A stretch of 64,000 nucleotides of DNA from Spirodela intermedia (taxonomy: Eukaryota > Streptophyta > Magnoliopsida > Alismatales > Araceae), in the NCBI GenBank assembly GCA_902729315.2, contig LR746265.1:8613392-8677391 (forward strand). The letters are read 5' to 3'. Shown in pieces: positions 1 through 10,064 of this stretch. Both the position numbers and the translations under genes were made by a program. The notes under the pieces were generated by a model. That model saw nothing but the letters and a program-made list of their open reading frames with translations. It had not been told where the DNA came from and made no database searches. Numbering within the stretch: position 1 is the first letter of the stretch; each line of letters begins with the position of its first letter.

Positions 1-217
1 ATAAAAAGATAGAAGAAAGAGAAAACATGCCACCTAGTCGAGCCCATAAATAGGTTGGAAGTATTGATAGGCGGAATCATGAGTAAGGGCTTGAGCGGCT
101 AAAGATAAACTGATAGGGGGACACATGTGCGTCACTCCCCTTCCACATCACCAATGACCAATTAGGCATGCAACAAAGAGTGGCCATACACATGTTAGAA
201 AGGGATACATTGATTAT
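1..217 (-). repeat. Flank D, inverted copy (start of window)
   Basis: This stretch is the reverse complement of 33961-34177, the unique-side flank that follows the LTR in the plus-oriented units. It is itself a piece of an older LTR, with the blocks ACACATGTGC, a G-rich stretch and CTAGTCGAGCCC also seen in other LTR copies. Positions 213-217 read ATTAT, one half of the target-site duplication of the element that follows. No gene is visible. Because D leads to the kinase gene in the plus-oriented units, an inverted kinase copy may lie just left of the window. Confidence 0.75.
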
Positions 218-1820
218 TGATGTGACTTAGTCGTTGTATTGTAAATCATGCAAATTTAAAATTTATAAAACTAGAAAATATGAATTTTCAGATATTTAGA
301 AATATTTCTGAATAAATATATCAATTATAATTCAATAAAAATTTCAAAAATAATGGTAATTTTCTAGGTCAATCAGAGGGATGTAATATAGTATCTGGCA
401 ATTATCCAAAATTGTCCTCAAAGAATACTATTTTCTATGAATTTTATACTAGTAAATGAAAATGAAATATATTTAAAATTTACAAAAAAAAGAAATACGG
501 GTGTAGACATCAGGATGATGCTAGCACTTGGCGAATGCAAATCGGGTGAAAATAGAGTTCCACCTAGTGATTCTTACAAAAGTCAGAAGAATCGTAATGA
601 AATGAAGTATATCTTTGTAAATTTAAAATCAACAAATTATCACTAAATGGAACGAAAATTAAGTTGAAAGTAGGAAAATAAAATTCCGACGTCAAGGCGG
701 TGATGCGTCGGCGATGCACCAGAATCTTGAGCATTTGGGAGGATTGTCGTGCAATGTCCATGGCCTTGAAGGCTCTCCTTGGACAAAGACAATGTGAGCA
801 ATCTCTAGATCTCCTTGCAAAGTCTAAAGATCAATGAATGGGTTGTTGAATCCTCTCTGGCGGCTGTCACCCCTAGTAGAACGGAAAAATGACAACTTTG
901 CGGCTCTCTAGTGGCTGTCACCCGACAAAGAAGAGCTAGATGCAGGTGAGGTGTGTGTCAAGAAGCTTCAACCTCAGATCTGTGCAGCAAGAAGAGGCTC
1001 TTCATTGCATCTAGTATGCTCTCAAGAGGTGGTGACTCGTCTCCCAACAGATTGTCCTCTTCCCAATGACAGCTTGTTCGTCGATCAATTAGAGATGAGT
1101 TACTCGATGGATTTGCGATGCTTTTATCGCGAATCGTTTAGCAATTTTAGTAACAATGCTCCACGAATCGTGTTGACAAGATTTTCATCAATGATTCAGT
1201 GATTCTAGTTGCTTAATTCTTCACCAACGATCTGTAGGAAAGTCACGATAATCAAATAAATAAAATATAAATTTTGGCTTTGGGAGGATTTGAACCTGCA
1301 CCGGTTGCATCCTCGCCCTTTCTGGGGAGGTGTGACGTGGGTTAAAAAGTCCCACATCAATTGTGTGCTGAAATTTCTAGTGAATATATAGTAATACTAC
1401 ATTTCTGATCAAGTCCCTTTCTCGCATGTGTACGACCACTCCTTGTCCCACAGTCGATTGGCCACCAGTGACATGGAAGGGGGGTGGCGCACATGTGTCC
1501 AATTGGTCCAAGCCACTCGAGCCCCTACTCACAGCTACTCCCCGATTGCACTTCCGATCTACTTGTAGGCCCAATTGGCCAGTGGGTCCCCCCATTTTGT
1601 CTTATTTTTATTTTAATTTCTTTTTCTTCATTTATCTCAAAAGTAAAACTATAAAAATCATGTAAAATCGTATAAAGCCACATAATTACCCAAAAATTCA
1701 CGTTAATCAATTGAAAACAACTTTTCACACTTTAACATAAATATAAGTCTATTTATCATGAATTAAGGCTAAAACTATATTATTTACTAATTATTAACTC
1801 ATGATAATTAAGACTTACCA
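218..1820 (-). repeat. 3' LTR of E1
   Basis: This 1603-bp LTR starts TGATGTGACTTAG and ends AGACTTACCA on the plus strand. The usual terminal TTATCA has become TTACCA. It is the inverted twin of 32358-33960, with coordinates summing to 34178 and equal length. Many CpG positions seen in the solo LTR at 4550 have decayed to TpG or CpA. Small ORFs inside are not genes. Confidence 0.85.
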
Positions 1821-1833
1821 CACCCCCCAACTT
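1821..1833 (-). other. Polypurine tract of E1
   Basis: On the minus strand this reads AAGTTGGGGGGTG and directly abuts the 3' LTR, as expected for the plus-strand primer of reverse transcription. The same tract lies at 32345-32357 and 55083-55095, and a weaker form at 26761-26773. Confidence 0.8.
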
Positions 1834-2590
1834 AAATCATTGCTAGTCCCTTAGCAATGGAATTACGAAAATAAAAATTTACAAATCTCAAACATCATAT
1901 TTCAATACATAAAAAGAAAAAAAATACAATCAGAAATGATGCACCTTTAGACACTTTAGATTCTTATATCAAGTATTTAAGAATGATGTCAAGCACTTAA
2001 ATGTTTAAGCATTTCTTCGAATAACAATCTAGACTTCACTTCTTCTATTCACATCTTTATCACTTCTTCACTCATAGATATATTTACAAGATGTTCTAAT
2101 TATTAATACTCATCCAAGAATATATATTGATCTTATATTTCCTTTTTTTCATGGCTTGATTTTTGAAGTTTGTACTATATTTCTTCCTTCTCTTTTTTTT
2201 TATATATATAGTGGATAAGTAGCTTTTTTCGTAGAAAAATTTTGACAATAAGAATGATGTCTCACACCCTCTATGTGTACACTTCATTTTCAGGGCTTTC
2301 ACTTTATCCACTTATTTTACAGTAAGTGTTTTTCTATACATGATTTTCAATAATGAGAATAATGTCTCACACCCTCTATGTGTACTCTTCGTTTCTAGAT
2401 TTTTCACATTGCTCTTTCTTTTTTATTTTTTTTCGAAATAAGTAATTTTTCCTCACAGGTCCTATAGATTGGGGTACAAAAATCTCCATTAAACTCAAAT
2501 GATCAATCAAATTTTCACATTAAGTAAGTACTATCCATCAAGATCATGAAGTAAAAAATCTGTAAAATCAAATCCATGTTATATATTATG
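1834..2590 (-). other. 3' noncoding segment of E1 with a duplicated block
   Basis: This AT-rich retroelement sequence lies between segment X and the polypurine tract. A block of about 60 bp containing CACACCCTCTATGTGTAC occurs twice, near 2243-2303 and 2347-2407. The part nearest the LTR is shared with the gag-bearing element at 26590-26760, while the part nearest X is not. Two element versions therefore share the 3' terminus. No coding capacity is supported. Confidence 0.6.
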
Positions 2591-3104
2591 TGTTGAAGGA
2601 GTATGATGGCAAGCAAGACCCATCTCCATTAGCTTAGGAGACATCGGTAGTCTGAGTTCAGCCTGATCGACGCACAAAGATGAAGGAGCTTGGCTTTCGC
2701 TATGCAGCCTAGCCCTTTGGGACGACAACATTCCACCTCTGCGACGATGACGAGCTCAAGCTCACCCGTATCTTTCTTTGTATTTTCACGTTGACTTGTT
2801 GGGCCTCACATTTGTGTGTTAGCGGGCCCATTTCTATGTGTGTGTGTTGTTGTTTTTCTCCCTTTCTTTAGGATTTTATTGGGTCTCTCTTTGAGGCCCA
2901 ATTAAAACCCTAAGGGGGGGAACCTATGTGTCTTTCCTTTTGGGCCTCTTTTGGGGCTTATTTGGGTCTTCATTTGAGGCCCACTTAAGCACCATAAGAG
3001 GGCCTCCCTCTTTCTCCTTTTAGGGGAGCTTATTGGATCTCTCTTTAAGAGGCCCAATAAGCCCCTTTTGTAGCCTTTGTGGCTTATGGGCTTGAGGGTC
3101 TTAA

Positions 3105-3200
3105 GTGGACCCACCTCCCCTTAGCCCACTTGTGGGCCCCCATATAAGGGGAGGTAGGACCCCCCCTCAAAAGAGCACTATATTTTTGAGAGAGATTATC
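3105..3200 (+). promoter_or_regulatory. Putative Pol II promoter in segment X
   Basis: TATAAGG lies at 3143-3149, preceded by TGGGCCCC and a run of TGGGCC/GGCCCA (site II-like) motifs over the upstream 400 bp. A pyrimidine/purine-rich leader follows. This fits an LTR promoter reading right. The same block lies inverted in the two other copies near 31029 and 53767. The evidence is motif-based only. Confidence 0.4.
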
Positions 3201-3875
3201 ATTTTGTGAGTACCTTCTCTGTGATCTAGGATAGGGAGGAAAGGAGGAAGAGGAAGGCCATCGATACCCCTTTGAGGACTTCGTTCCTTGTGATGCTACT
3301 GCCTGAGAAGTCCCACTACCACCTAAGACCACTGCTGCCGCCGGCCATCTCATTGCCACCAGGGAGCTCGCCACCATCACCAGACGAAATGGTCGTGGCT
3401 GCCGCTGCAGCCACCGCCACCTCTGCTGGAACCCTGTCACACTGTCGTGACGAAAGGGGCTTGCTTTGCCTCACTATGAGCCGTCGCTGAGCACTCCGTC
3501 GAAGTCTCTCGACTCTTGGTTCGACTGCAGCCTCTTCCTCTGGAACTCCACTATAAACTCGCCGGAGCCGCCCTCCGCCACTCTACCCAGTCGCTGGCCA
3601 TTCGCCGACGAACGCCGATCTGCCACCGACGTCGGAAGAGACCCTGCTGCTGTGTTGACGAGCCAAATCCAGTCCAAGCTCTGCAGGCCCCCGCCAGAGT
3701 TTCCTGACGATCCGCCGTCATCGCACTGTTTTTGGCACTGTCTAGACTAGGAGGGCTCAACCCTCCTTGGTATTGCTGCCTGGATTGTCTCCTTCCTCTA
3801 CTCCACTTCTCGGTGCCACCAGAGAAGGCCGACCCTTTCGGCAATGGTTGGTTTGCCACCCAACCGCCAACATTT

Positions 3876-4025
3876 GGCATTCTCGCCGAAGCACGGTTGA
3901 CGCTCAGCCTTCCTGACGAAGTGTCGCTGATGCTTGGCCTTCCCGCTGAAGCGCCGCTGACGCTCGGCCTCCCACCGAAGCACCGCTGACACTTGACATT
4001 CCCGCTGAAGCGCCACCGCCGCATG
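3876..4025. repeat. 30-bp minisatellite, about 5 copies
   Basis: Five imperfect units of 29-30 bp are built around GCCTTCCCGCTGAAGCGCCG. One open frame reads them as a ten-residue repeat. The counterparts lie inverted at 30153-30302 and 52891-53040, with the same unit number. Confidence 0.75.
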
Positions 4026-4125
4026 CGCCTCGCGCGTTGGTTCCTACGACCCACACGCCCACCCCGCACCACTGCCCGCGTGCCCTAGGGCACGCTGCAC
4101 GGCTTGCCGCACACACCTGCTAGCA

Positions 4126-4240
4126 TGCCCTTCGGCCCACCAGCAGGCCCACACCCACTAACATGCCCTTTGGCCCACCAGTTGGCCCATGCCCGTTAGC
4201 GTGCCCTTCGGCCCACCTATAGGTCCACGCCCATGCCGAC
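4126..4240. repeat. 38-bp minisatellite, 3 copies
   Basis: Three units begin GCCCTTCGGCCCACC and differ by scattered substitutions. The counterparts lie inverted at about 29938-30052 and 52676-52790. Confidence 0.75.
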
Positions 4241-5223
4241 TGTGCCACGCCCTAAGACGATGACTTCTGTGACTCTGGACTAGGATCGACCATCGATGCT
4301 GAGCATTGCTCTTCACTAGATGTCTCTACCTTCGTTGAATCTTTGTTCCATCACGATCCACTAGGCTACACAGCCCCGAAGGTTAGCTCTGTACCCCTTC
4401 CTCTTAAGTTTAATTATCTCTCGAAGGGTTTTCTCAGCTCATCTCCACCGCTATCAGGAGAACGTAGACAAGATAGGATGGTTATTAGATTGTGACTTCT
4501 GACACTGTGCTACATTTGTCACCGATCGTGAGCTGCAGCCCTAGGCTACTGACGTGACTTAGTCGTTGTATATTAAATCACGCAAATTTAAAATTTATAA
4601 AACTAGAAAATACGAATTTTCGGATATTTAGAAGTATTTCAAAATAAATATATCAATTATAATTCAATACAAATCCCAAAAATAGTGGTAATTTTCCAGG
4701 TCGATCACTATAATATCTGGTAATTATTCAGAATTTTTCTCAATGAGTACGATTTTCTTACGAATTTTATACTAGGAAATAAAAAGGAAATATATTTAAA
4801 ATTCACAAAAAAAAGAGGAAATAAGGGTGCGGACGTCAGGATGACGTCAGCGCCCGGCGAACGCGAATCAGGCGGAAACAGAGTTCCGCCCGGCGATTCT
4901 TACGTAGGCGATTACAGACGACTCAATTAATCAAATTAAGATCTGTAAAAGCCGGAAGAATCGTAGTTGAACGAAGTATAGTTTGGTAAATAAAAATCAA
5001 CAAAGTATCACTAAATGAAGCGTAAATTAAATTGAAAGCAGGAAAACAGAGTTCCGGCGTCGCGACGGCGATGCGTCGGCGATGCACCGGAATCCTGAGC
5101 GTTCGGGAGGGTCGTCGTGCAGTGTCCACGGCCTCGAAGGCTCTCCTTGGACAAAGACGACGTGGGCAATCTCTAGATCTTCTCGCGAAGTCTAGAGACC
5201 AATGAAGTGGGTCGTCGAATCGT

Positions 5224-5297
5224 CTCCGGCGGCTGTCACCCGGCGGAGCGGAAAAACGGCGACTTTGCGGCTCTCCGGCGGCTGTCACCCGACGGAG
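5224..5297. repeat. Twin 25-bp imperfect palindromes in the solo LTR
   Basis: CTCCGGCGGCTGTCACCC followed by a CGGAG end occurs at 5224-5248 and again at 5273-5297, 49 bp apart. Each unit can pair its CTCCG start with its CGGAG end. Degraded versions are present in the other LTRs, for example near 18650 and 33255. Confidence 0.6.
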
Positions 5298-5650
5298 AGG
5301 GGCTGGATGGAGGTGAGGCGCGTGTTAGGGAGCTTCATCCTCAGGTCCGCGCAGCAAGAGGAGGCTCTTCATCGCATCTGGTACGCTCTCAGGAGGTGGC
5401 GACTGGTCTCCCGGCGGATCGTCCTCTTCCCGACGACGGCTTGTTCGTCGATCAATCGGAGATGATTTACTCGATGGATTGCGATCCTTTTATCGCGAAT
5501 CGTTCAGAAATTTTAGTAGCAATGCTCCGCGAATCGCGTTGACGAGATTTTCGCCGATGATCCAGCGATTCCGGTTGCTTAATCCTTCACCGGCGATCTG
5601 CAGGAAAGTCGCGATAATCAGTTAAAAATATATGAATTTTGACTCTGGGA

Positions 5651-5661
5651 GGATTCGAACC
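5651..5661 (-). other. tRNA B-box-like motif conserved in the LTRs
   Basis: The minus strand reads GGTTCGAATCC, an exact match to the Pol III B-box/T-loop consensus. It persists in other LTR copies, for example GGGTTCGAATCCTCC near 18282 and 41019, and one-base variants near 21567 and 32883. No convincing A box, anticodon arm or acceptor stem was found, so this is not a tRNA gene. It could be a remnant of a tRNA-derived SINE. Confidence 0.5.
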
Positions 5662-6167
5662 CGCGGCGGTCGCCCGGCCTTGAACAAGGTGTGACGCGGG
5701 TTTAGTCCCACATCGGTTGTGCGCGGATTATTCGGGCGAATATATAGTAAAGTTAGCTTTTTAGGCAAAATCCTCTCCCGTGTACGACCACTCCTTGCCC
5801 CACAGCCGGCTGACCACCGGTGACGTGGAAGGGGAATGGCGCACACGTGCCCCTATCGATCCAAGCAAGCTGCTCGAGCCCCTGCTCGCGGCTACTCCCC
5901 GACTGCGCTTCTGACCCGCTTGCGGGCCCGGCTGGCCGGCAGGTCCCCCCATTTTGCAATATTTTTATTTTTATTTCTTGTTCTTCATTTATCTCAAAAC
6001 TAAGACTGTAAAAATCGTATAAAATCACATAATTACCCAAAAATTCACGTTAATCAACTGAAAACCACTTTTCATGCTTTAACACAAATATAAGTCTATT
6101 TATCATGAGTTAAGGCTAAAACTATATTATTTACTAATTATTAACTCATGATAATGAAGACTTATCA

Positions 6168-6880
6168 GCTACCTCACGACGATTGTTTTGTCGTCTGTCC
6201 AGACGTGCACCGAGAGGGCCTCAATTACCATCGTCGAGTGTTTCTCCGAGTTGTCCTGGGTTGATATTACATATTGGTACGCCTACCTATACTTAGGTTA
6301 CGTGGTTAGACCTAGAGTCTAGGGTCCAGACATTCTTATCGGATTGATCCGACTACCCTATCTTGGGTCTCAAGTTTTATTGATAAGATACAAGGGTTCT
6401 TGCCCCATCCTACATCAGATTATTCCAACATTTCATGCTACTAGATTATTCTTTTAACTCAATAATAATCTTCTTAGTATCTTTTGGTATCAATCAATTT
6501 AATTGATTTAATTTTTCATGTATGTAATATGATGTAAGAAATTTGTAAATTAGATAGTTCTAATAGTTCTATTTTCTATTTTTAGTTCTAGTTTTAGTAA
6601 TAATAAATTTGTCAAAAATAAATCAAAACTATCCTCTTTATAGTTGTAATTTCGAATTTTAGTAATATATGTTTAGGGGATTGAAATGTGAGAAAAAAGT
6701 CTCTAGAATTTCAAATTTCGGGATGTTTTTTGTTTGCTATTTTTGACAGGGTCTTGTCCCTGATAGAAAACCAGAAAATAGATATTGTAGTTTACCAAAT
6801 TTTATTTTATTTGTATTTTTTCAGTTGCTATTCTAATACAAACACATGTTCTTAATCATCCTATAGCATAAATTAATAAT
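6168..6880. other. End of segment X and unassigned AT-rich stretch of E1
   Basis: Positions 6173-6206 continue segment X beyond the solo LTR and match the inverse of about 29595-29629. From about 6207 to 6880 there is no counterpart elsewhere in the window. The sequence includes TATTGGTACGCC near 6273, which could mark the end of an LTR and a primer site but is not diagnostic. The plus-strand element has a deletion covering this stretch. No gene is seen. Confidence 0.45.
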
Positions 6881-6891
6881 GAATACTTCAT

Positions 6892-6923
6892 CCCCCAACT
6901 TAAAAATGACATTGTCCTCAATG
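6892..6923 (-). other. CATTGAGGACAATG hairpin plus G-rich tract
   Basis: On the minus strand a CATTGAGGACAATG near-palindrome is followed by TTAAGTTGGGGGATG. The same pairing of a short hairpin with a purine tract recurs near 20077-20112, 26520-26550, 28995-29080 and 34725-34815. It looks like a shared 3' motif of these Ty3/gypsy relatives. Confidence 0.55.
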
Positions 6924-7637
6924 ACACAGAAAGTTCAAAATAGAATATGTAGAAAATATAATTTTCAAGTGAAGCATGCATATGTACAAAGTTAAGCATT
7001 AAAAATATTTTCATAAATGATAAAGCTCAAAAAGACATCACCTCAACCTCATTTTTAATTTTCCACTTCATCTTACACTCCTCTTGCACTTTTTTTAAAA
7101 AATAAATACATAAACAAATACTACAAAATTCTAAGAAAAATAGAGCTTAGAAAAAAAATCAAGCAAAATGAAATAAAAACCATGGGTTGCGTCTCATGCA
7201 ACACTGAATTTAATGTCTTTAGCTGGACAACTCTTAGATCATATAAGATGATCTATGGCCATCAAAATATATTTGTATCCCAAGGTAAGTTTCATGATAT
7301 TCTTTTTCAGATTTAGCATAAATTCATATACTTTATATATACCTTGACATACTTTTAGTCAAAACAAAATAGAAATTAACAAAAAATTATCAAAAATAAT
7401 ATTTTTATTTTAAAAAAAATCTTTCCTCATTTCTATCTTGTTTTGTAAGACTCTCATTCATTAATAAATACTTTCTATTAATAGATCATAAAATATGATT
7501 AGGCCATATAATTTTCAAATTAGCTCTTACACAATCTAAATTTTTTTCATCTAAATTGATATATCTAATTCTTCCACTCATCAATTTCTTAATGTGTTCT
7601 TTTATCTGCATAATCTTCCCCTACTCCATTTTATCTT

Positions 7638-9847
7638 TCATACATATTTATTCAATTTGCGAGGAGTGAAATATTTCAAGCTTAGAAATAATTCTAATAG
7701 GCTATGGGTTTTGAAGGATTGAAGGATTGAAGGATTGTCTTCTTTAATCTCAGATCTAATAAATTCAGTAAAATTCAAATTTGCTCCTCCAAAATTATCT
7801 CTATATTCATATTCATTATTTTCGTTTCTCCTCATTAGTTGAATCAACTCTTTTTCTAACTTTTCGTTTCTCAACTCATCAAATTCTTCATCTTCCCAAG
7901 AGTTATTTTTTAATTTTAGTATATGATATACATCATCATCTTCACTATCAACATCCATGGTTGTAAAATTATGATTAGATTTATTAATTTCATCTCCTAC
8001 ATCTCCCAAATCAATTGATTTTTCCTTACCTAAAATATATTTTTCTTCATTTCTGTCCTTAGTCCCTTCTACTTAAATTTGGATGATTTTTCCATAATCA
8101 GTTGCTCCAAAATTTGCTCTTTCTTCATCTAGGTCTCTTTTTACTCATCATCTTCACTATATTTATTCATCAATTGTGAGCAATAAATGATTTTATTCAA
8201 TTTTTCTACTACTATATTTTCGACCTTACTCCCTTCTACTTAAATTCAAATTTGCTCCTCCAAAATTACTCTTTCTTCATCTAGGTCTCTTTTTTCTCAT
8301 CATCTTCACTATATTTATTCATCAATTGTGAGCAATAAATGATTTTATTCAATTTTTCTACTACTATATTTTCGATCTTAATATTCTCATTTACTTCTAA
8401 TGGATCATCAATTTCTTCTAATAATTAGAAATAAGGATCAATATATTTACTGTCATAACATTTTCATTTTGTGGGTTTTTTTTAGATTCATGCTACTAGA
8501 CTCCCCTTGCTGCAATCCTATTGTTGGACGGTTCCCTAGATTTTCTATAGGCTGATTAGGTAATTGTCTCTCTTCTCTCTTATTCCAAGAGCCTCTATAA
8601 TTTATTTCTGATGCAACATCATTTGGTTCATAGTTTGTTGCATCATTTGGCTCATTTGCTACATCATTTCCATAGCATCAGGTTGGATTTGAGAGGACCG
8701 ATTTTTCTGAAATCTATGTTCTTGTTTTGAACGAAATTTAAAATTTGAATTAGATCTAAGTGCTTTTAGATTTTGAATATTATTTGGGTTTTTCCACGAA
8801 AAATTATTCCTCCAATTAGGATTATAAGAATTAGAAAAATATTTCTTATTTTTACTAAAATCGTGGGATACCTGCACTTGTTCTTGCCTATGATGATATT
8901 GAAATTTTAAATGATCATTTTTACCATACATAGGACATGTACTACTTGAATTAAATTGAGGGTTAAGAGGCTTTCTAATATTGTCAATAAGTAAATCAAT
9001 TTTTTCTAATCTTTCATTAATCTGATTAACCTCATTTGTAAATTTAGAATCATCATCATGATGCAATTCATAAATTCTTCTCTTCTTATCCCTATCATAT
9101 GATTCAAAAGAAACTTAATCTCTAAAATTTTCACTTAAATTCTCATAAAGACTATAAATCTCATCAGAAGTTTTCTCCATAAAAGTTCCTCCACATATAG
9201 AATCAATCATATTTCTATGTTGTTCTAATAATCTATTATAAAAAGTTCTATTGAGTTGCCACTTAGGTATAGCATGATGAGGACACTTATTAAGTAAATG
9301 TTTGAATGTTTCCCATGTCTCATGTAAAGTTTCTTCTGATCTTTGAGGAAAACTTCATATATGTTTTCTCAAGTTTTGAGTTTTTCTTAAGGAATAAAAT
9401 TTTCGAAGAAAAGCCTATTCTATGTCTTTCTCTATCTAATGTGAATAGCTAATGGCTAGCTTTGTCTCTAAGTATATGAAGAAATAATTTCATCTTAATA
9501 ATTTTTGGTGTAACTTGAGGGAGATTAACTAAATCACAGACCATATGAAATTTTTCCAAGTGCTAATGAGATTCCTCTAAAGGCAATCCATGAAAATTAG
9601 GGAGCATTTGAAAAATTCCTAGATTTATTTTGAATTTAAAAGTGGGTGCTAATGGGACTTTAATATTGGATGCTCTTTGAAATGAATCAGAGATATAATA
9701 ATTTTTCACGGCCATAAGGTTGTTCTCAGTTTGACCTCTACTTCCTTCAAGATCCATCAAAATTAATTTTTCTTTCTGATTTTTAGTTTTGAATGAAATA
9801 ATGAAAGGATTTTCTAGCCTTGGATGCAAGGATCTTCTACCATGCAT
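7638..9847 (-). pseudogene. Broken Athila-like gag and acidic post-gag region of E1
   Basis: A gag N-terminal piece is open at 9563-9847 (94 codons), with the FHGLPLEE motif typical of Athila-type plant gag. It is followed by frameshifts and stops. The C-terminal piece at 8659-9066 contains CPMYGKNDHLKFQY, which fits a CCHC knuckle whose second and last Cys have become Tyr. A Glu/Asp-rich region follows (7638-8009). The product would be the capsid/nucleocapsid polyprotein, but it cannot be made intact. The plus-strand copy at 22912-26012 is homologous but carries a retroposon that is absent here. There is no pol. Confidence 0.75.
8060..8380. repeat. Tandem duplication of about 150-167 bp inside E1
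   Basis: CCCTTCTACTTAAAT occurs at about 8064 and 8231, and each copy is followed by the same blocks (TTCTTCATCTAGGTCTC, then ATTGTGAGCAATAAATG). The plus-strand element has a single copy, so the duplication is private to E1. Confidence 0.7.
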
Positions 9848-10041
9848 AAAAAAATCAAGAAATTAGACATAAAAGTTTAGTAATTATTACCCTCCTTTAG
9901 TATGCTCCAGTCCTTGCCTTGCTTCTCTTTGTTCCCTTTAAAAAAAAAAATGGCAAAAAGAAAATAAAATAAGAGTTGAATTTTTTGTGTACTCTAAGAG
10001 AAAAATAGAGAAATACTAAATATTATGCAATACATCCATTG

Positions 10042-10059
10042 CTCTTAGCAATGGTGCCA
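10042..10059 (-). other. Primer-binding site of E1
   Basis: The minus strand reads TGGCACCATTGCTAAGAG, five bases inside the LTR end. It resembles the tRNA-Asp-type primer site of plant Athila/Tat elements (TGGCGCCGTTGCCGGGGA), with decay at CpG positions. Confidence 0.65.
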
Positions 10060-10064
10060 AAATT

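Larger units (their letters stand above)
2591..4549 (+). repeat. Segment X: GC-rich LTR-like insert (left part)
   Basis: GC-rich sequence begins abruptly in AT-rich surroundings. It starts TGTTGAAGG here and TATCGAAGG in the other copies, both derivable from TGTCGAAGG by CpG-type transitions. It carries many TGGGCC/GGCCCA blocks, a TATAAGG box near 3143, a purine-rich leader and minisatellites. It continues after the solo LTR, from 6173. The layout suggests the LTR of a second retroelement family, but the far end and its duplication are not resolved. ORFs of 60-210 codons occur on both strands, but their lengths vary between copies through stops and indels, so I treat them as non-coding. Confidence 0.55.
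4550..6167 (-). mobile_element. Solo LTR with GCTAC target duplication
   Basis: A complete 1618-bp LTR runs from TGACGTGACTTAG to GACTTATCA and is flanked by GCTAC at 4545-4549 and 6168-6172. No internal element sequence adjoins it, so it is a solo LTR left by LTR-LTR recombination. The empty site exists in both other copies of segment X (near 29629 and 52367), where GGTAGCC is uninterrupted. It is the most CpG-rich LTR of its family in the window, consistent with being the youngest. It shares internal blocks with the E1 and E2 LTRs. Confidence 0.92.

Noticed and set aside
218-1820. Small ORFs of 65-83 codons within the LTRs
   Set aside because: The same LTR sequence gives different frames in each copy. 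They are shadows of a repeated noncoding sequence.
3466-3750. A 94-codon frame of the same length in all three copies of segment X
   Set aside because: It shows no recognised domain, overlaps other open frames, and lies in an LTR-like repeat. Equal length in near-identical copies is weak evidence.
5640-5720. A tRNA gene on the minus strand
   Set aside because: Only the T-loop/B-box is convincing. No A box, anticodon arm or acceptor stem could be built.
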